From Gemmatimonadota bacterium (GTDB taxonomy: Bacteria > Gemmatimonadota > Gemmatimonadetes > Gemmatimonadales > Gemmatimonadaceae): a DNA stretch of 64,000 nucleotides. The notes beneath the pieces are model-generated. The model saw nothing but the letters and a program-made list of their open reading frames with translations. It searched no databases and was not told the origin of the DNA. The stretch is from contig JADKAQ010000004.1 of the NCBI GenBank assembly GCA_016719105.1, positions 124,001 through 188,000 of the forward strand, read 5' to 3'. The translations under genes were made by a program, and so were the position numbers. Below, piece by piece: positions 26,635 through 36,126 of this stretch (the first letter of the stretch is position 1; each line of letters starts with the position of its first letter).

Positions 26635-27842
26635 GCCGGGACCCCCACCGCATCGCCGGCACCGGGGCGCACCAGCGACGACATGCGCGGGAGCGGGTGT
26701 CGCGCCACCGCAATGATCCGTCGCACCGCCGCGTCCCAGGTGCGGGTGGCCAGCGCCTCGCGCCGTCCCTCGCGCGCCATCGAGAGCGCGAGCGCGCGGT
26801 CGAGGCGAAGTCGGTTGCACGCCGACGCCGTCGCGCGGGCGTCGCCCGGTGGCACGAGCAGTCCGGTCACGCCATGGCGCACCAGCTCCGGCAGCTGGCC
26901 GGTGCGGCTGGCCACGACCGGGACGCCGGCCGCCAGGTACTCCACGACCTTGAGTGGCGAGAAGTAGGCATCGCCGCTGGCGGGATACGGGGCGAGCGCC
27001 ACGTCCATCGCCGCCAGGTGATGCGCCACCTCCTCGGGGCGCACGGCCCCGGTGATGGTCGCGGCGTCCGTGAGTCCCCGTCGTTCGAGGTCCGCGGCGA
27101 GCGCCGCGCGTTCCGGCCCGTCCCCAACGATCAAGAGCCGAGCCTGGCCGTCGATCGCCCGCACGAAGGCGAACGACTCGACCAGGGCATCGAGGCCGTG
27201 CCACGGCTTGAGCGTGCCCAGGAATCCCAGCGTGAATGGGCGCCCGGCCCGTCCCCCGGCAAAGGCCGGCGTCGGGAAACGTGTCGGATCGATCCCGTTA
27301 GGCACGACCAGGACCGGAGCGCGCCGGGTGGGCTGGTCGCGCAGGTAGCGCGCGACCGGTTGCGAGACCGCGACCAACAGTGCCGCGTCGGCGAAGGCGC
27401 TCGCGGCCACCCGCTCGGCACCGGCCACATCGACGAGTTCGCGATGCGTGCGCTGCTCCTCGATGAGCGGGGCATTGACCTCCAGGATCCCGGGCACGCC
27501 ATGGCGACGGGCGTACGACATGCCGGCAGTTCCCCAGAGCGAGTAGCGCTCGTAGACCAGGTCGAACGGCCCCTGTCGCGTGAGGATCTCGGCGATGCGG
27601 GCATCGACCGCGCACATCGCGCGCTCCCGCTGGGCCGCGGTTGTGGCGGCGGCCGGCTCCACCAGCAGGACGGGGAGCTCGGACAGTGCGGCGGGGGGCG
27701 AGCCCCCGGCGCGCGCGGCGACCAGCGTCACGTCGTGTCCTTCGCGTCGCATCGCCGAGACGACGCCCTGCACGTGGACCGAGGCCCCCTTGGTCCCAAA
27801 CACCGGAATGCCCGCATCGGCACAGACGTAGGCGATGCGCAT
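26631..27842 (-). CDS. GT4-family glycosyltransferase
   Basis: This protein of 403 residues is a retaining GT-B fold enzyme. The N-terminal Rossmann half has the GT4 start RIAYVCADAGIPVFGTKGAS, with a glycine-rich donor loop. The C-terminal half has GFLGTLKPWHGLDALVESF, RLLIVGDGPER and the E-x7-E region near SPLKVVEYLAAGVPVVAS. It should add a sugar from a nucleotide donor to a growing glycan on the cytoplasmic side. Its ATG shares one base with the stop of the upstream glycosyltransferase (TGATG), and its own stop overlaps the ABC exporter start. Confidence 0.88.
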   Translation of the reverse strand: MRIAYVCADAGIPVFGTKGASVHVQGVVSAMRREGHDVTLVAARAGGSPPAALSELPVLLVEPAAATTAAQRERAMCAVDARIAEILTRQGPFDLVYERYSLWGTAGMSYARRHGVPGILEVNAPLIEEQRTHRELVDVAGAERVAASAFADAALLVAVSQPVARYLRDQPTRRAPVLVVPNGIDPTRFPTPAFAGGRAGRPFTLGFLGTLKPWHGLDALVESFAFVRAIDGQARLLIVGDGPERAALAADLERRGLTDAATITGAVRPEEVAHHLAAMDVALAPYPASGDAYFSPLKVVEYLAAGVPVVASRTGQLPELVRHGVTGLLVPPGDARATASACNRLRLDRALALSMAREGRREALATRTWDAAVRRIIAVARHPLPRMSSLVRPGAGDAVGVPA

Positions 27843-29074
27843 CACGAGGCCATGGCGATGGGGGACGCGGCAGGCGCCGCCTGGAAGAGTGCGCGGACGA
27901 GGGCGGCGTTGCGCCGCACGTCGAACGCCGCCTCGATGAGCGCGCGTGCGTCGGTGGCGAGCTGCAGGCGCAACGCGGGCCCCTCGAGGAGGGCGCGCAG
28001 CGCGACGGCCAGCGCCGGCGCATCCTGGGGGGGCACCAGCAAGCCGGTTTCTCGGTGGCGCACCAACTCGGGGATGCCGACCACGTCGGTGGCGACGCAC
28101 GGCGTGCCGAGCGCCATCGCCTCGACGAGCACGGTGGGCAGCCCGTCGCGATCGCCGTCCTCGGCCACCACGCACGGGGCGGCGAAGACGGTGGCCTCAC
28201 GCAACGCCGCCATGACCTCGCGCTGCGGCAGTGGTCCGTCGAACTGCACCACCTGCTCGAGCCCGAGCGCGGTGGCCCGTGCCCGCAACGATCCCTCCTC
28301 GCTCCCGCCGCCCACCAGGCGGCAGGTGAAGCGCGCGCCGTCGCGCACCAGGAGCGCACACGCGTCCAGCAGGACGTCGAATCCCTTCTTGGGGACGAAG
28401 CGTCCCACCGCCAGGATCGTGGGGCGCCGATCGCTACGCAGGGCCACGTCGAAACGATCGAGGTCGAGGCCGTTGTAGATGCGATGCAGCTGCGACGCAT
28501 CCACGCCGATCGTCTCCACGAGGTAGCGCGCGTTGTAGTCGCTGACCGTGACCACCCCCGAGGCGTCGCGCAACAGGGCGCGCAGGGCGTCGGTCGTCAC
28601 CGAGTCGTGGTAGATGTCCTTGGCGTGCGCCGTGATCGAGAAGGTGATCCCGGCCCAGCGCGCGGCAAGGCGCGCCACCTGCGCCGGCATCGTCGCAAAG
28701 TGCGCGTGCAGGTGCGTGATGCCACGCTGCCTAACGGCCGCCGCGAGGCGCGCCGCCTGGTAGACGACGCGCGCCTCCTGCCCGCGTGCCGCCTCCAGCG
28801 ACTGCCAGATGGCCGGGACGACGTGCGCGGCACCCTCGATCGCGCTCCAGAAGTCGAACGCGCGCACCCCCTCGGCCGTCAGGTAGGTGACCGGAGCCTT
28901 CACCAACGACAGGGTATCCTGGAAGTGCGTGTCGTTGGGCGGATAAAGCGAGAAGATGTCGACGGGGAGGCCGGCGGCTTCGTGCGCCAGGATCTCGTTG
29001 ACGATGAAGGTCTCGGAAAAGCGCGGGTACCGCTTCACTACGTACCCGACGCGCGGTGTGGGTTCACGACGCAC
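27842..29074 (-). CDS. GT4-family glycosyltransferase (WcaL-like)
   Basis: This protein of 410 residues starts like WcaL-type GT4 enzymes (VGYVVKRYPRFSETFIVNEI). The C-terminal half has VGRFVPKKGFDVLLDAC and the donor-binding E-x7-E stretch around GDRDGLPTVLVEAMALGTP. It should transfer a hexose in exopolysaccharide or glycolipid synthesis. The GTG at 29074 is chosen because GAGG lies 6 bases upstream; it overlaps the previous gene by 11 bp. It is the second of three consecutive glycosyltransferases. Confidence 0.88.
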   Translation of the reverse strand: MRREPTPRVGYVVKRYPRFSETFIVNEILAHEAAGLPVDIFSLYPPNDTHFQDTLSLVKAPVTYLTAEGVRAFDFWSAIEGAAHVVPAIWQSLEAARGQEARVVYQAARLAAAVRQRGITHLHAHFATMPAQVARLAARWAGITFSITAHAKDIYHDSVTTDALRALLRDASGVVTVSDYNARYLVETIGVDASQLHRIYNGLDLDRFDVALRSDRRPTILAVGRFVPKKGFDVLLDACALLVRDGARFTCRLVGGGSEEGSLRARATALGLEQVVQFDGPLPQREVMAALREATVFAAPCVVAEDGDRDGLPTVLVEAMALGTPCVATDVVGIPELVRHRETGLLVPPQDAPALAVALRALLEGPALRLQLATDARALIEAAFDVRRNAALVRALFQAAPAASPIAMAS

Positions 29075-30278
29075 AGCGCACCTCGGGGATGGAGCGACGG
29101 GAGGCGCGGGAGACCGCTGACGGTGACAGGATGGCCGACAGCATCGCGTGCAGTTCGGTGGCGGTGTGCATGCGCACCGGCGTGATGTCGCCGGGACGCG
29201 GCGTCCCCGCCACCCACTGGGCGAGTGCCTCGGGGGTGCAATGCGACGGATGCAGGACGTCGAGCAGCCCACGCGCCGCGAGGCGCTCGGCCCGGATGAG
29301 TTGCTCCTCGCGGGGATGCACGCGAGGGACGATGAGGGCGCGCGGCGCGTAGGTCAGGATGTCGCAGACGGTGTTGTAGCCCCCCATCGCGATCACGGCG
29401 GCCGCCCTGCGGATGAGGTGCGACGGTTCGTCGGCGAAGGTGGCGACCTCCAGGCGAGGATTGCGTTCGGCGAGGGCGTTCACCCGCGCGCGACACGCGT
29501 CCGACATCATCGGCCCCGTCACCAGCATCGCCCGGTGATCATCGGGAAACGGCGCCGCGGCGAACGCCTCGGCGAGCACCGAGCCGTCCTGCCCGCCGCC
29601 CACCATGCAGAGCACGAGCTTGGATTCGTCGCGCGACGCCTCGGGGGCGAGCAACTCCGCGGTGGAGCGCCCACGCTGGTCCAGGTAGCCGGTGTAGGTC
29701 ACGCGCGAGGCGATGTCGCGGGGAAAGCCATACTCCTGCGCCACGTCGTTCACCTGCGCGTCTCCGTAGACCCAGATCGCCTCGAAGTGACGGCGGATCA
29801 CGTCGACGTTGCCGGACCGCGTCCACTCACGTTGCACCTGCTCGGGTTCGTCGAGCACGTCGCGCAGCCCGAGGATGCAGCGGGTGCGCCCCGCCTGTCG
29901 CAAGCGCGCCAGCGCCCGGTCCAACTCGTGCTGCGCCCCACGCGGCACGTTGTCCACGATGAAGACGTCGGGGCGAAACGCCTCCAGCGCCGCCGCGATC
30001 GCGGTGGAGCGTACCGCGACCAACTCCTGCACCGGGACGTCGAGCGATCGCGCGTGATATCGCGACTGCGAGTCCTTGTACAGCGACGGAAGGCTCAGGC
30101 AGTCCACGCCGCGCGGCAGCGGGAAGCGCGAGATCTCGCGCGAGCCGCTGATCAGCAGCACGGCGGGGCGCTCGGGTGCCGCGGCGAGCGTTTCCGCCAG
30201 CAGGAGATTGCGGCGCATGTGCCCCAATCCCATCGTGTCGTGGGAGTAGAGGGCAATGCGGAGATGGCGTTCGCTCAT
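29064..30278 (-). CDS. GT28/MurG-like glycosyltransferase, first gene of the glycan cluster
   Basis: This protein of 404 residues begins with a GT-B start LRIALYSHDTMGLGHMRRN, where GLGH is the loop typical of MurG/GT28-like proteins. The C-terminal half has the donor site region MGGYNTVCDILTYAPRALIV. It probably starts or decorates a glycan from a nucleotide-sugar donor. The ATG at 30278 gives the family N-terminus; earlier in-frame starts add unrelated text. It leads a leftward chain of overlapping genes to 21277. Confidence 0.85.
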   Translation of the reverse strand: MSERHLRIALYSHDTMGLGHMRRNLLLAETLAAAPERPAVLLISGSREISRFPLPRGVDCLSLPSLYKDSQSRYHARSLDVPVQELVAVRSTAIAAALEAFRPDVFIVDNVPRGAQHELDRALARLRQAGRTRCILGLRDVLDEPEQVQREWTRSGNVDVIRRHFEAIWVYGDAQVNDVAQEYGFPRDIASRVTYTGYLDQRGRSTAELLAPEASRDESKLVLCMVGGGQDGSVLAEAFAAAPFPDDHRAMLVTGPMMSDACRARVNALAERNPRLEVATFADEPSHLIRRAAAVIAMGGYNTVCDILTYAPRALIVPRVHPREEQLIRAERLAARGLLDVLHPSHCTPEALAQWVAGTPRPGDITPVRMHTATELHAMLSAILSPSAVSRASRRSIPEVRCAS

Positions 30279-30558
30279 GGCGGGCGGGGCGAGGGGCGGT
30301 GCGATCAGGACACTCCACCCACTCGCAACTCCGGAACCGCGGGCAACCCGCATGGCACGCGGGGTATTAGCCTATGCCAGACAACGAGTTGGCTCGCCCC
30401 GCACGTCGGGCGGCTACCGCACCGACTCGCTACGCCACGGTGCAGCATCGGTACGATTCGTTACACTCGGTGACTCGGCCGTTGCGCCGGACGCCTCGCA
30501 TCAAACGGTCATGAGCAAAGCTGGTTGTGATGGGCATCACGAAACGCGGCGCACCGAC
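30279..30558. promoter_or_regulatory. Divergent promoter region, glycan cluster versus penicillin-binding protein
   Basis: This 280-bp region separates two divergent units. A possible -10 TAATAC for the leftward cluster lies at 30369-30364. A possible -10 TACACT for the rightward gene lies near 30456-30461. Neither has a good -35, so the assignments are weak. Confidence 0.25.
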
Positions 30559-32640
30559 ATGCGCCTGACGACGCGCGGAATCCGCCGCACGTCATCGCCG
30601 GCCGGGCGAAACAGCCCCGCCCGGCAGTCGGCGGTTTGGCGGTGGACGGGGGCCGCGCTGCTCCTGCTGGCGCCGCCGACCCGCCTGGCGGCGCAGCGCC
30701 CCGCTTCGACCGGCGAGCCGTGGCAGATCGTCAGCATGCCGCAATCGTCGCAGGTGCTGGCGCGCGATGGATCGCTTGTCGGCGAGATCGGGCGCCAGTG
30801 GCGGACCATCGTCCCGATCAAGTCGCTGCCGCGCTACGTCCCGCAGGCCTTCGTGGCCGTGGAAGACCAGCGCTTTTACCAGCATGACGGCGTCGATCTC
30901 GTCGGCGTCGCCGGGGCGCTCAAGGACGCGCTGGGCGGACGACTGCGGGGGGCCAGCACGATCACCCAGCAGCTCGTCGGGAACATGCACCCCGACATCA
31001 TCGATCGCACGGATCGCAGTCCCATGCGCAAGCTCCGCGAGCAGTCGGCGGCGCGCGAAATGGAGAAGCACTATTCCAAGGAGCAGATCCTCGAGGCGTA
31101 CCTCAACTTCATTCACTTCGGGTCGCGCTACTACGGCATCGAGTCGGCCGCGCGTCACTACTTCGGCAAGGCCGCGGCCCGCCTGACGATTGCCGAGGCG
31201 GCGACGCTCGCGGCGCTGCCCAAGGGGCCTGCGCTCTACGATCCGGCGCGTCACCCCGATCGGGCTCGCGAGCGCCGCAACCTGGTGCTCACGCTCATGG
31301 CCCAGCAGCGCTACATCAGCGCGGCGCAAGCGTCCGCCGCGCAGAAGGAGCCGATCGTCACCGCACCTAACGCGGGACTCGCGGCACCGGCGCCGTACTT
31401 CGTGGACGTCGTGCGCGTGCAGGCCGAACGTGCCGGCATCAAGGTGGGGGAGGGAGGTTTTCGCGTGACGACCACGCTCGACCCGGCGATCCAGCGCGCG
31501 GCGAACGATGCGTTGCGCGACGGAACGGCCGAGGTCGAGGGGCGCGCGGGCTACAAGCACCCGACGTACGCCAACAAGCCCAAGGGGACGACCGGCTACC
31601 TGCAGGGGGCGGTCGTCGCCCTCGATCCGTTCACCGGGGACGTGCGCGCCCTGGTGGGAGGGCGCGACTACATCGAGTCGCCGTACAACCGCGCCGTGAA
31701 CGGGATGCGGCAGCCCGGTTCGGCGTTCAAGCCGATCGTCTATGCCACCGCGGTGGCCGAGAGCATCGCGGTGAACACGATCATCCCCGATACCGCGCTG
31801 GCCATCCCGCGCTCCAACCGCACCGTCTACCGCCCCGAGAACGCCGACGGGACGTTCCTCGGGCCCATCACGATGCGCGAGGCACTGGCGCGCTCGCGCA
31901 ACCCGGTCGCGGTGCAACTGGCGATGCGGGTGGGCATGGACTCGGTCATCGCGATGGCACGCGCGTTAGGCATCTCCTCGTTCATCGCCCCGTATCCGTC
32001 CAGTGCCATCGGGGCATCGGTGGTGCAGCCGCTCGACCTCGTGGCCGCGTATGCCACCTTCGCCAACCAGGGGATGCGCGTCGAACCGCGCTTCATCGCG
32101 AGCATCGAGGACCGGAACGGCACGGCGGTCTGGCAGGGGCGCGCCACCGCACCGCAACCGGTGCTCGACCCCAAGGTGGCCTTCATCGTGCGCGACATGA
32201 TGCGCGATGCGGTCGATCGCGGGACGGCCTCTGCCGTGCGTCGCTACGTCCCCGCCGGCATTCCCGTGGCCGGCAAGACCGGGACGACCAATGACAACGC
32301 CGACGTCTGGTTCGTCGGCATGACCCCCGATCTCGTCGCGGGCGTCTGGCTCGGCTTCGACAAGCCGAAGACGATCACCCCGGGCGCCGCCGGTGGCTCG
32401 CTGGCCGCACCGATCTTCGGACGCCTCGTGCAGCTCGCGGGCGTGGGACGCGAGGGCGGGCCTTGGCTCCCCCCCGAGGGACTCGTGATGGCCGAGCTCG
32501 ACCGGGTCACCGGAATGGTCGCAACCGCCGACACCCCGGCCGACCGGCGCTATCCCGAGTACTTCATTCCCGGCACCGAGCCGCCACTCCTGCGCATGGA
32601 TGCCTGGCGGATCCTTCGCGTGGGGCCGATCGTGCACTGA
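30559..32640 (+). CDS. Class A penicillin-binding protein (transglycosylase/transpeptidase)
   Basis: This is a bifunctional peptidoglycan synthase of about 693 residues. The GT51 glycosyltransferase half includes EDQRFYQHD (Glu near 102) and GASTITQQLVGN. The transpeptidase half has the active-site S388-x-x-K in PGSAFKPIV, the SRN motif in ARSRNPVAVQL and KTG in VAGKTGTTND. A single N-terminal hydrophobic segment (WTGAALLLLAPPTRLAAQ) holds it in the inner membrane. At this size it is compact for class A proteins, with no obvious extra domain. The ATG at 30559 is uncertain; the in-frame ATG at 30511 would add 16 residues, and neither has a Shine-Dalgarno. Confidence 0.9.
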   Translation: MRLTTRGIRRTSSPAGRNSPARQSAVWRWTGAALLLLAPPTRLAAQRPASTGEPWQIVSMPQSSQVLARDGSLVGEIGRQWRTIVPIKSLPRYVPQAFVAVEDQRFYQHDGVDLVGVAGALKDALGGRLRGASTITQQLVGNMHPDIIDRTDRSPMRKLREQSAAREMEKHYSKEQILEAYLNFIHFGSRYYGIESAARHYFGKAAARLTIAEAATLAALPKGPALYDPARHPDRARERRNLVLTLMAQQRYISAAQASAAQKEPIVTAPNAGLAAPAPYFVDVVRVQAERAGIKVGEGGFRVTTTLDPAIQRAANDALRDGTAEVEGRAGYKHPTYANKPKGTTGYLQGAVVALDPFTGDVRALVGGRDYIESPYNRAVNGMRQPGSAFKPIVYATAVAESIAVNTIIPDTALAIPRSNRTVYRPENADGTFLGPITMREALARSRNPVAVQLAMRVGMDSVIAMARALGISSFIAPYPSSAIGASVVQPLDLVAAYATFANQGMRVEPRFIASIEDRNGTAVWQGRATAPQPVLDPKVAFIVRDMMRDAVDRGTASAVRRYVPAGIPVAGKTGTTNDNADVWFVGMTPDLVAGVWLGFDKPKTITPGAAGGSLAAPIFGRLVQLAGVGREGGPWLPPEGLVMAELDRVTGMVATADTPADRRYPEYFIPGTEPPLLRMDAWRILRVGPIVH

Positions 32641-32645
32641 ACGAC

Positions 32646-32686
32646 GCCGGCGCGCCGGCAAGAACGGGCCGCGGGTGGCGCGCCCG
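32646..32686. terminator. GC-rich dyads between convergent genes
   Basis: A perfect 14-bp palindrome GCCGGCGCGCCGGC (32646-32659) and a GCGGG/CCCGC dyad just after it lie between the converging PBP and chemoreceptor genes. Without T-runs they are only possible terminators. Confidence 0.3.
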
Positions 32687-32709
32687 CATCGTCAGGCACG
32701 TGCGCGTCG

Positions 32710-34011
32710 TTAGGTGGACCGGATCACGTGCAGGAAGCGATCGACCTCGCTGCGTAGCAGCTCCGCCATGCGGGAGAGTTCGTCGGCCGCCTGCAGCATC
32801 TGCCCGGCGGCGGTGCTCGTCTCTTCCACCGACTCCGAGACGCGCGCGATGCTCCCGGTGACCTGCTGCGTCCCCAGCGCCGCCTCGTGGATGTTGCGAT
32901 TGATCTCGTCGGTCGCATAGCGCTGGTTGTGCACCGCCTCGCTCACGGCCGAGGTCAGGTCGTGCATCTGCGCGATCGTCCCGCTGATCCCGCCGATCGC
33001 TTCGGCCGCCTGCTCGCTCGCCGACTGCATCGCCAGCACCTGCGCTCCGATCTCGGTGGTCGCATCGCCGGTCTTGCTGGCCAGGTTCTTCACCTCGGCC
33101 GCCACCACGGCAAAGCCTCGTCCCACTTCACCGGCGCGCGCGGCCTCGATCGCCGCGTTGAGCGACAGGAGCCGCGTCTGGCTGGCGATGTCGGTGATCA
33201 GCTTCACCACGCGGGTGATCTGCCCCGAGGCGTTGGTCAGCCCGTGGACGATGTCGTTCGTGCGTTGCGCGGCGTCGACCGCGACCTGCGCCATGTCGCG
33301 TGACACCTTCGTCTGCTGCTCGATGTGTCCCACGGTCGCCGTGATCTCTTCGGCGGCGGCCGCCACCGACTCCATGCTGCGACTCGCCTCCTCCGAGGCC
33401 GCGGCGACGGTCGTCGATTGCTCGGAGGTGTGCTGGGCGGTGCCGGAGAGCGATTCGGCCGTGGCGCGGGCCTCGGTGGCGGCGGCCGCCACGTTGTCCA
33501 CCACGACCTTGATGGCCGCCTCGAAGTCATCCGCCAGCCGCAACCGGTCCGTGGCCGCCTGGCGCAGCTGCTGCGACTTGGCCGCCATCTGGTCGGTCGC
33601 CGAGTTGATGAGGCGCGCCGCCACGCGGTAGTTCCCCAGCAGCCCGCGCTCCAGCACCCGGCGCCAGTACTTCTCCTCGCTGGCGTGTTGCAGCGACGCG
33701 CGCGACTCGCGCACGAAGGCGTCGGTGAGGTCGAGCAGGTGGTTGATCGCCCGCGACAGGTCGCCGAGCGGGCCGTCCCGACGGATTCCAAGGATGCGCT
33801 GCTCGAGATCTCCGGAGGCCGTCTCCCGGCAGACGCTCGCGATGCGCAGGATCCCCGCGCGGTACTCCTCGAGTTCGGCGCGCGCGGCGTCACGCTCGGC
33901 GCGCAGCGTCTCGACTTCGTCGAGCAGCGCCTCTACGTCGAGGGCAGACGGGGCGGGGGCAGCGGGCGCGGCGCGGCGGCGTGGTGGACGGGCGGTGGTA
34001 GCGCGAGGCAT
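32710..34011 (-). CDS. Soluble methyl-accepting chemotaxis protein
   Basis: This receptor of 433 residues has no transmembrane segment or periplasmic domain. A Pro/Arg/Ala-rich N-terminus and a coiled coil (about 25-60) lead to a HAMP-like region (about 60-130, GDLEQRILGIRRDGPLGDL). The MCP signalling domain follows, with the hairpin tip NAAIEAARAGEVGRGFAVVA that binds CheA and CheW. No C-terminal CheR pentapeptide is seen. The stop codon lies in a CCTAACG word. A PAS protein gene lies 38 bp upstream on the same strand and may supply the missing sensor. Confidence 0.88.
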   Translation of the reverse strand: MPRATTARPPRRRAAPAAPAPSALDVEALLDEVETLRAERDAARAELEEYRAGILRIASVCRETASGDLEQRILGIRRDGPLGDLSRAINHLLDLTDAFVRESRASLQHASEEKYWRRVLERGLLGNYRVAARLINSATDQMAAKSQQLRQAATDRLRLADDFEAAIKVVVDNVAAAATEARATAESLSGTAQHTSEQSTTVAAASEEASRSMESVAAAAEEITATVGHIEQQTKVSRDMAQVAVDAAQRTNDIVHGLTNASGQITRVVKLITDIASQTRLLSLNAAIEAARAGEVGRGFAVVAAEVKNLASKTGDATTEIGAQVLAMQSASEQAAEAIGGISGTIAQMHDLTSAVSEAVHNQRYATDEINRNIHEAALGTQQVTGSIARVSESVEETSTAAGQMLQAADELSRMAELLRSEVDRFLHVIRST

Positions 34012-34049
34012 GGAGACCTAACGGTGCGGGGACGGCAGGGGCGACGACA

Positions 34050-34580
34050 TCACAGGGACCAGACCCACTCGTCGTAGGCGATGCCGGCTTGCGCCAACGT
34101 GGCCTCGAGCAGCGCAACCGAGGCAACCAGGCCATCGCGACGGTCGGAGTGGCGACGCTCCGCCGCGAGCAACGCGGCATAGATCGGCTTCACCTTCTCC
34201 ACCTTCGCCGGTTCTGGCACGCGGCGGTTGGAGTGGTAGCCCACGATCGTCCCCGCGTGGTCGAACGACGGCGTCACATGGGCGAGTACCCAGTAGTTGT
34301 CGCCGTTGCGCGCCATGTTGTTCACGTAGGCAAAGACCTCACGCCCCGTGGCCAGGGTATCCCACAACAGCTTGAAGACGGCGCGCGGCATGTCGGGATG
34401 CCGGATGATGGAGTGCGGCGCCCCGAGCAATTCGTCCTCTTCGTAGCCGCTGACACGAATGAAGACGTCGTTGGCGTACGTGATCTTCCCCTGAAGGTCG
34501 GTCTTGGAGACGATGATCTCGTCTTCACCGAACGAACGTTCTCGTCCCGATGGGACGACCTGCGAGCGGGTGATGGCCAT
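34050..34580 (-). CDS. Aer-like PAS domain protein, probable redox sensor partner of the chemoreceptor
   Basis: This protein of 176 residues is mostly a single PAS domain of the Aer kind. It includes TDLQGKITYANDVFIRVSGY, LLGAPHSIIRHPDMPRAVF, the short DTLATGREVFAYVNNMARNG stretch and YWVLAHVTPSFD. In Aer this fold binds FAD and reports redox or oxygen state. Here it is a separate protein with a short C-terminal helical tail and no membrane or signalling module, 38 bp upstream of a soluble MCP. The two together resemble Aer split in two. The ATG at 34580 starts just before the PAS text. Confidence 0.85.
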   Translation of the reverse strand: MAITRSQVVPSGRERSFGEDEIIVSKTDLQGKITYANDVFIRVSGYEEDELLGAPHSIIRHPDMPRAVFKLLWDTLATGREVFAYVNNMARNGDNYWVLAHVTPSFDHAGTIVGYHSNRRVPEPAKVEKVKPIYAALLAAERRHSDRRDGLVASVALLEATLAQAGIAYDEWVWSL

Positions 34581-34742
34581 GGCGCGGAGACGGGCGACGG
34601 ACGCGAGGGGCGGAGGCGCACCTCGTTCTCTCAGGTGTCGGCACCTCACCCGCACAGCTGCATCGGGGATTGCCCGACGCAGTAGGCCTCGCGCGCCCCG
34701 CGTCTCCGCGGCGGTCGCGCGCCGGCGCGCGTGTCCCGCGCC

Positions 34743-35993
34743 CTACTCGTGGCGAATCGCGTCGATCGGCGAGAGTCGCGCAGCCCGGCGCGCCGGATAC
34801 GTCCCGAAGATCAACCCGATCGCCACCGCCGATCCCGCCGCGACCATCACCGACGACAGCGACAGGCTGGGGGCGAGTCGATCGGCCCCGGTCTGCTGGC
34901 GAATGACGAGGATCGCCAGCGCCGCGATCACCGCCCCCAGCACGACACCGATCGCGCTGCCAACGCTCGAAATCGCCACCGACTCCGAGAGGAACTGGAG
35001 CAGCACGTCGCGCGGCCGCGCCCCGATCGCCTTGCGGACCCCGATCTCGCGCGTGCGTTCGGTGACCGAGGCGAGCATGACGTTCATGATGCCGATCCCA
35101 CCCACGAGCAGCGAGATCGCGGCGATCGCCCCCATGAACCACTTGAAGACGCGCACCCCCTGCGTCGCTTGCTCGAGGCGCTTCTCCATCGTCCCCAGTT
35201 CGATGCGGCGCTCCCATCGCCCGCCGTAACGGCGACCGAGCCAGTCTTCGATCGCGCGCCGGAGTGCATCCACGTCTTCGATGCGGGTGGCGCGCACGGA
35301 GATGCCGGGGAGCAGGCGGCGTCCGCCGGCCATGGCGAGGAGCGGGGCCGAGGCGTACGGGACGGTCGCGGCCCAGCCACGCTCCCCCTTGTACGAGGTC
35401 AGAATGCCGATCACCTGGCGCGGCGAGCCGTTCACCCGCACCGTCTCGCCGATCATGCGCTCGGGGGCTCGAGGGAGAGCAAGGTCGCTCGCCAGTTTGT
35501 GGGAGAGGACGACGACGGCGGCGTTGCGCTCATCCTCCACGCGCGTGAAGAACCGTCCCGCCGCCAACTCGGCGCGCATGTAGTGATCGACGCCGGCCAT
35601 GGCCGCCGTCACCGAGGTTTCGCGCCGGGTGCCCGTGCGTGGCGACTCCACCGGGACCGTCGCCGCGACCGAGAGCGACACGTCCTTCACCCACTCGACC
35701 TCCTTCGCGATGGCAGCGGCGTCGTCGCGCGTGAAGACCGGATAGTCGCGGACCGGGATCCACTCGCCGTCGACGCGCTCCGACGTGCGCGACGCGAGCG
35801 ACACCGACTGCACGTCGGTCGTGCGCTCGACTTCATCGCGCGTGAACCGCTCCATCCCGTCGCCTAACGACAAGACGGCGACAAGCGATCCCACGCCAAT
35901 GATGACGCCAAGCGTGGACAGGATCGTCCGGAGCGTGTTGACCCGCAGCTGGTCGAAGGCGACGACGAGTGCGGTGGAGAATGAGGAGAGCAT
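34743..35993 (-). CDS. MacB/FtsX-type ABC transporter permease
   Basis: This protein of 416 residues has the MacB layout: one N-terminal membrane helix (LRTILSTLGVIIGVGSLVAV), a large periplasmic domain (about 60-280) and three C-terminal helices. The last region holds IMNVMLASVTERTREIGVRK and IGLIFGTYPARRAARLSPID. Such permeases drive mechanotransmission with a separate ATPase, moving peptides, lipoproteins or toxins. No ATPase gene is adjacent in this window, so its partner lies elsewhere. The ATG at 35993 is chosen because the helix follows directly. Confidence 0.9.
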   Translation of the reverse strand: MLSSFSTALVVAFDQLRVNTLRTILSTLGVIIGVGSLVAVLSLGDGMERFTRDEVERTTDVQSVSLASRTSERVDGEWIPVRDYPVFTRDDAAAIAKEVEWVKDVSLSVAATVPVESPRTGTRRETSVTAAMAGVDHYMRAELAAGRFFTRVEDERNAAVVVLSHKLASDLALPRAPERMIGETVRVNGSPRQVIGILTSYKGERGWAATVPYASAPLLAMAGGRRLLPGISVRATRIEDVDALRRAIEDWLGRRYGGRWERRIELGTMEKRLEQATQGVRVFKWFMGAIAAISLLVGGIGIMNVMLASVTERTREIGVRKAIGARPRDVLLQFLSESVAISSVGSAIGVVLGAVIAALAILVIRQQTGADRLAPSLSLSSVMVAAGSAVAIGLIFGTYPARRAARLSPIDAIRHE

Positions 35994-36126
35994 TATGGTC
36001 GCGTCTGGTGTCTCGCCCCTACGGGGCCGGCAAGTCTCAAGTTCCGCTAATGCGCGCCCCATGGCGAGTCGCTAGCTTGCCCACCCTGTGGATGTTCGAT
36101 GCACCGCCGTCCGGATTTCGTCTCGC

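Noticed and set aside
34743..35993. A complete MacAB-type transporter
   Set aside because: Only the permease is present in the window; no ATPase or membrane-fusion gene lies beside it.
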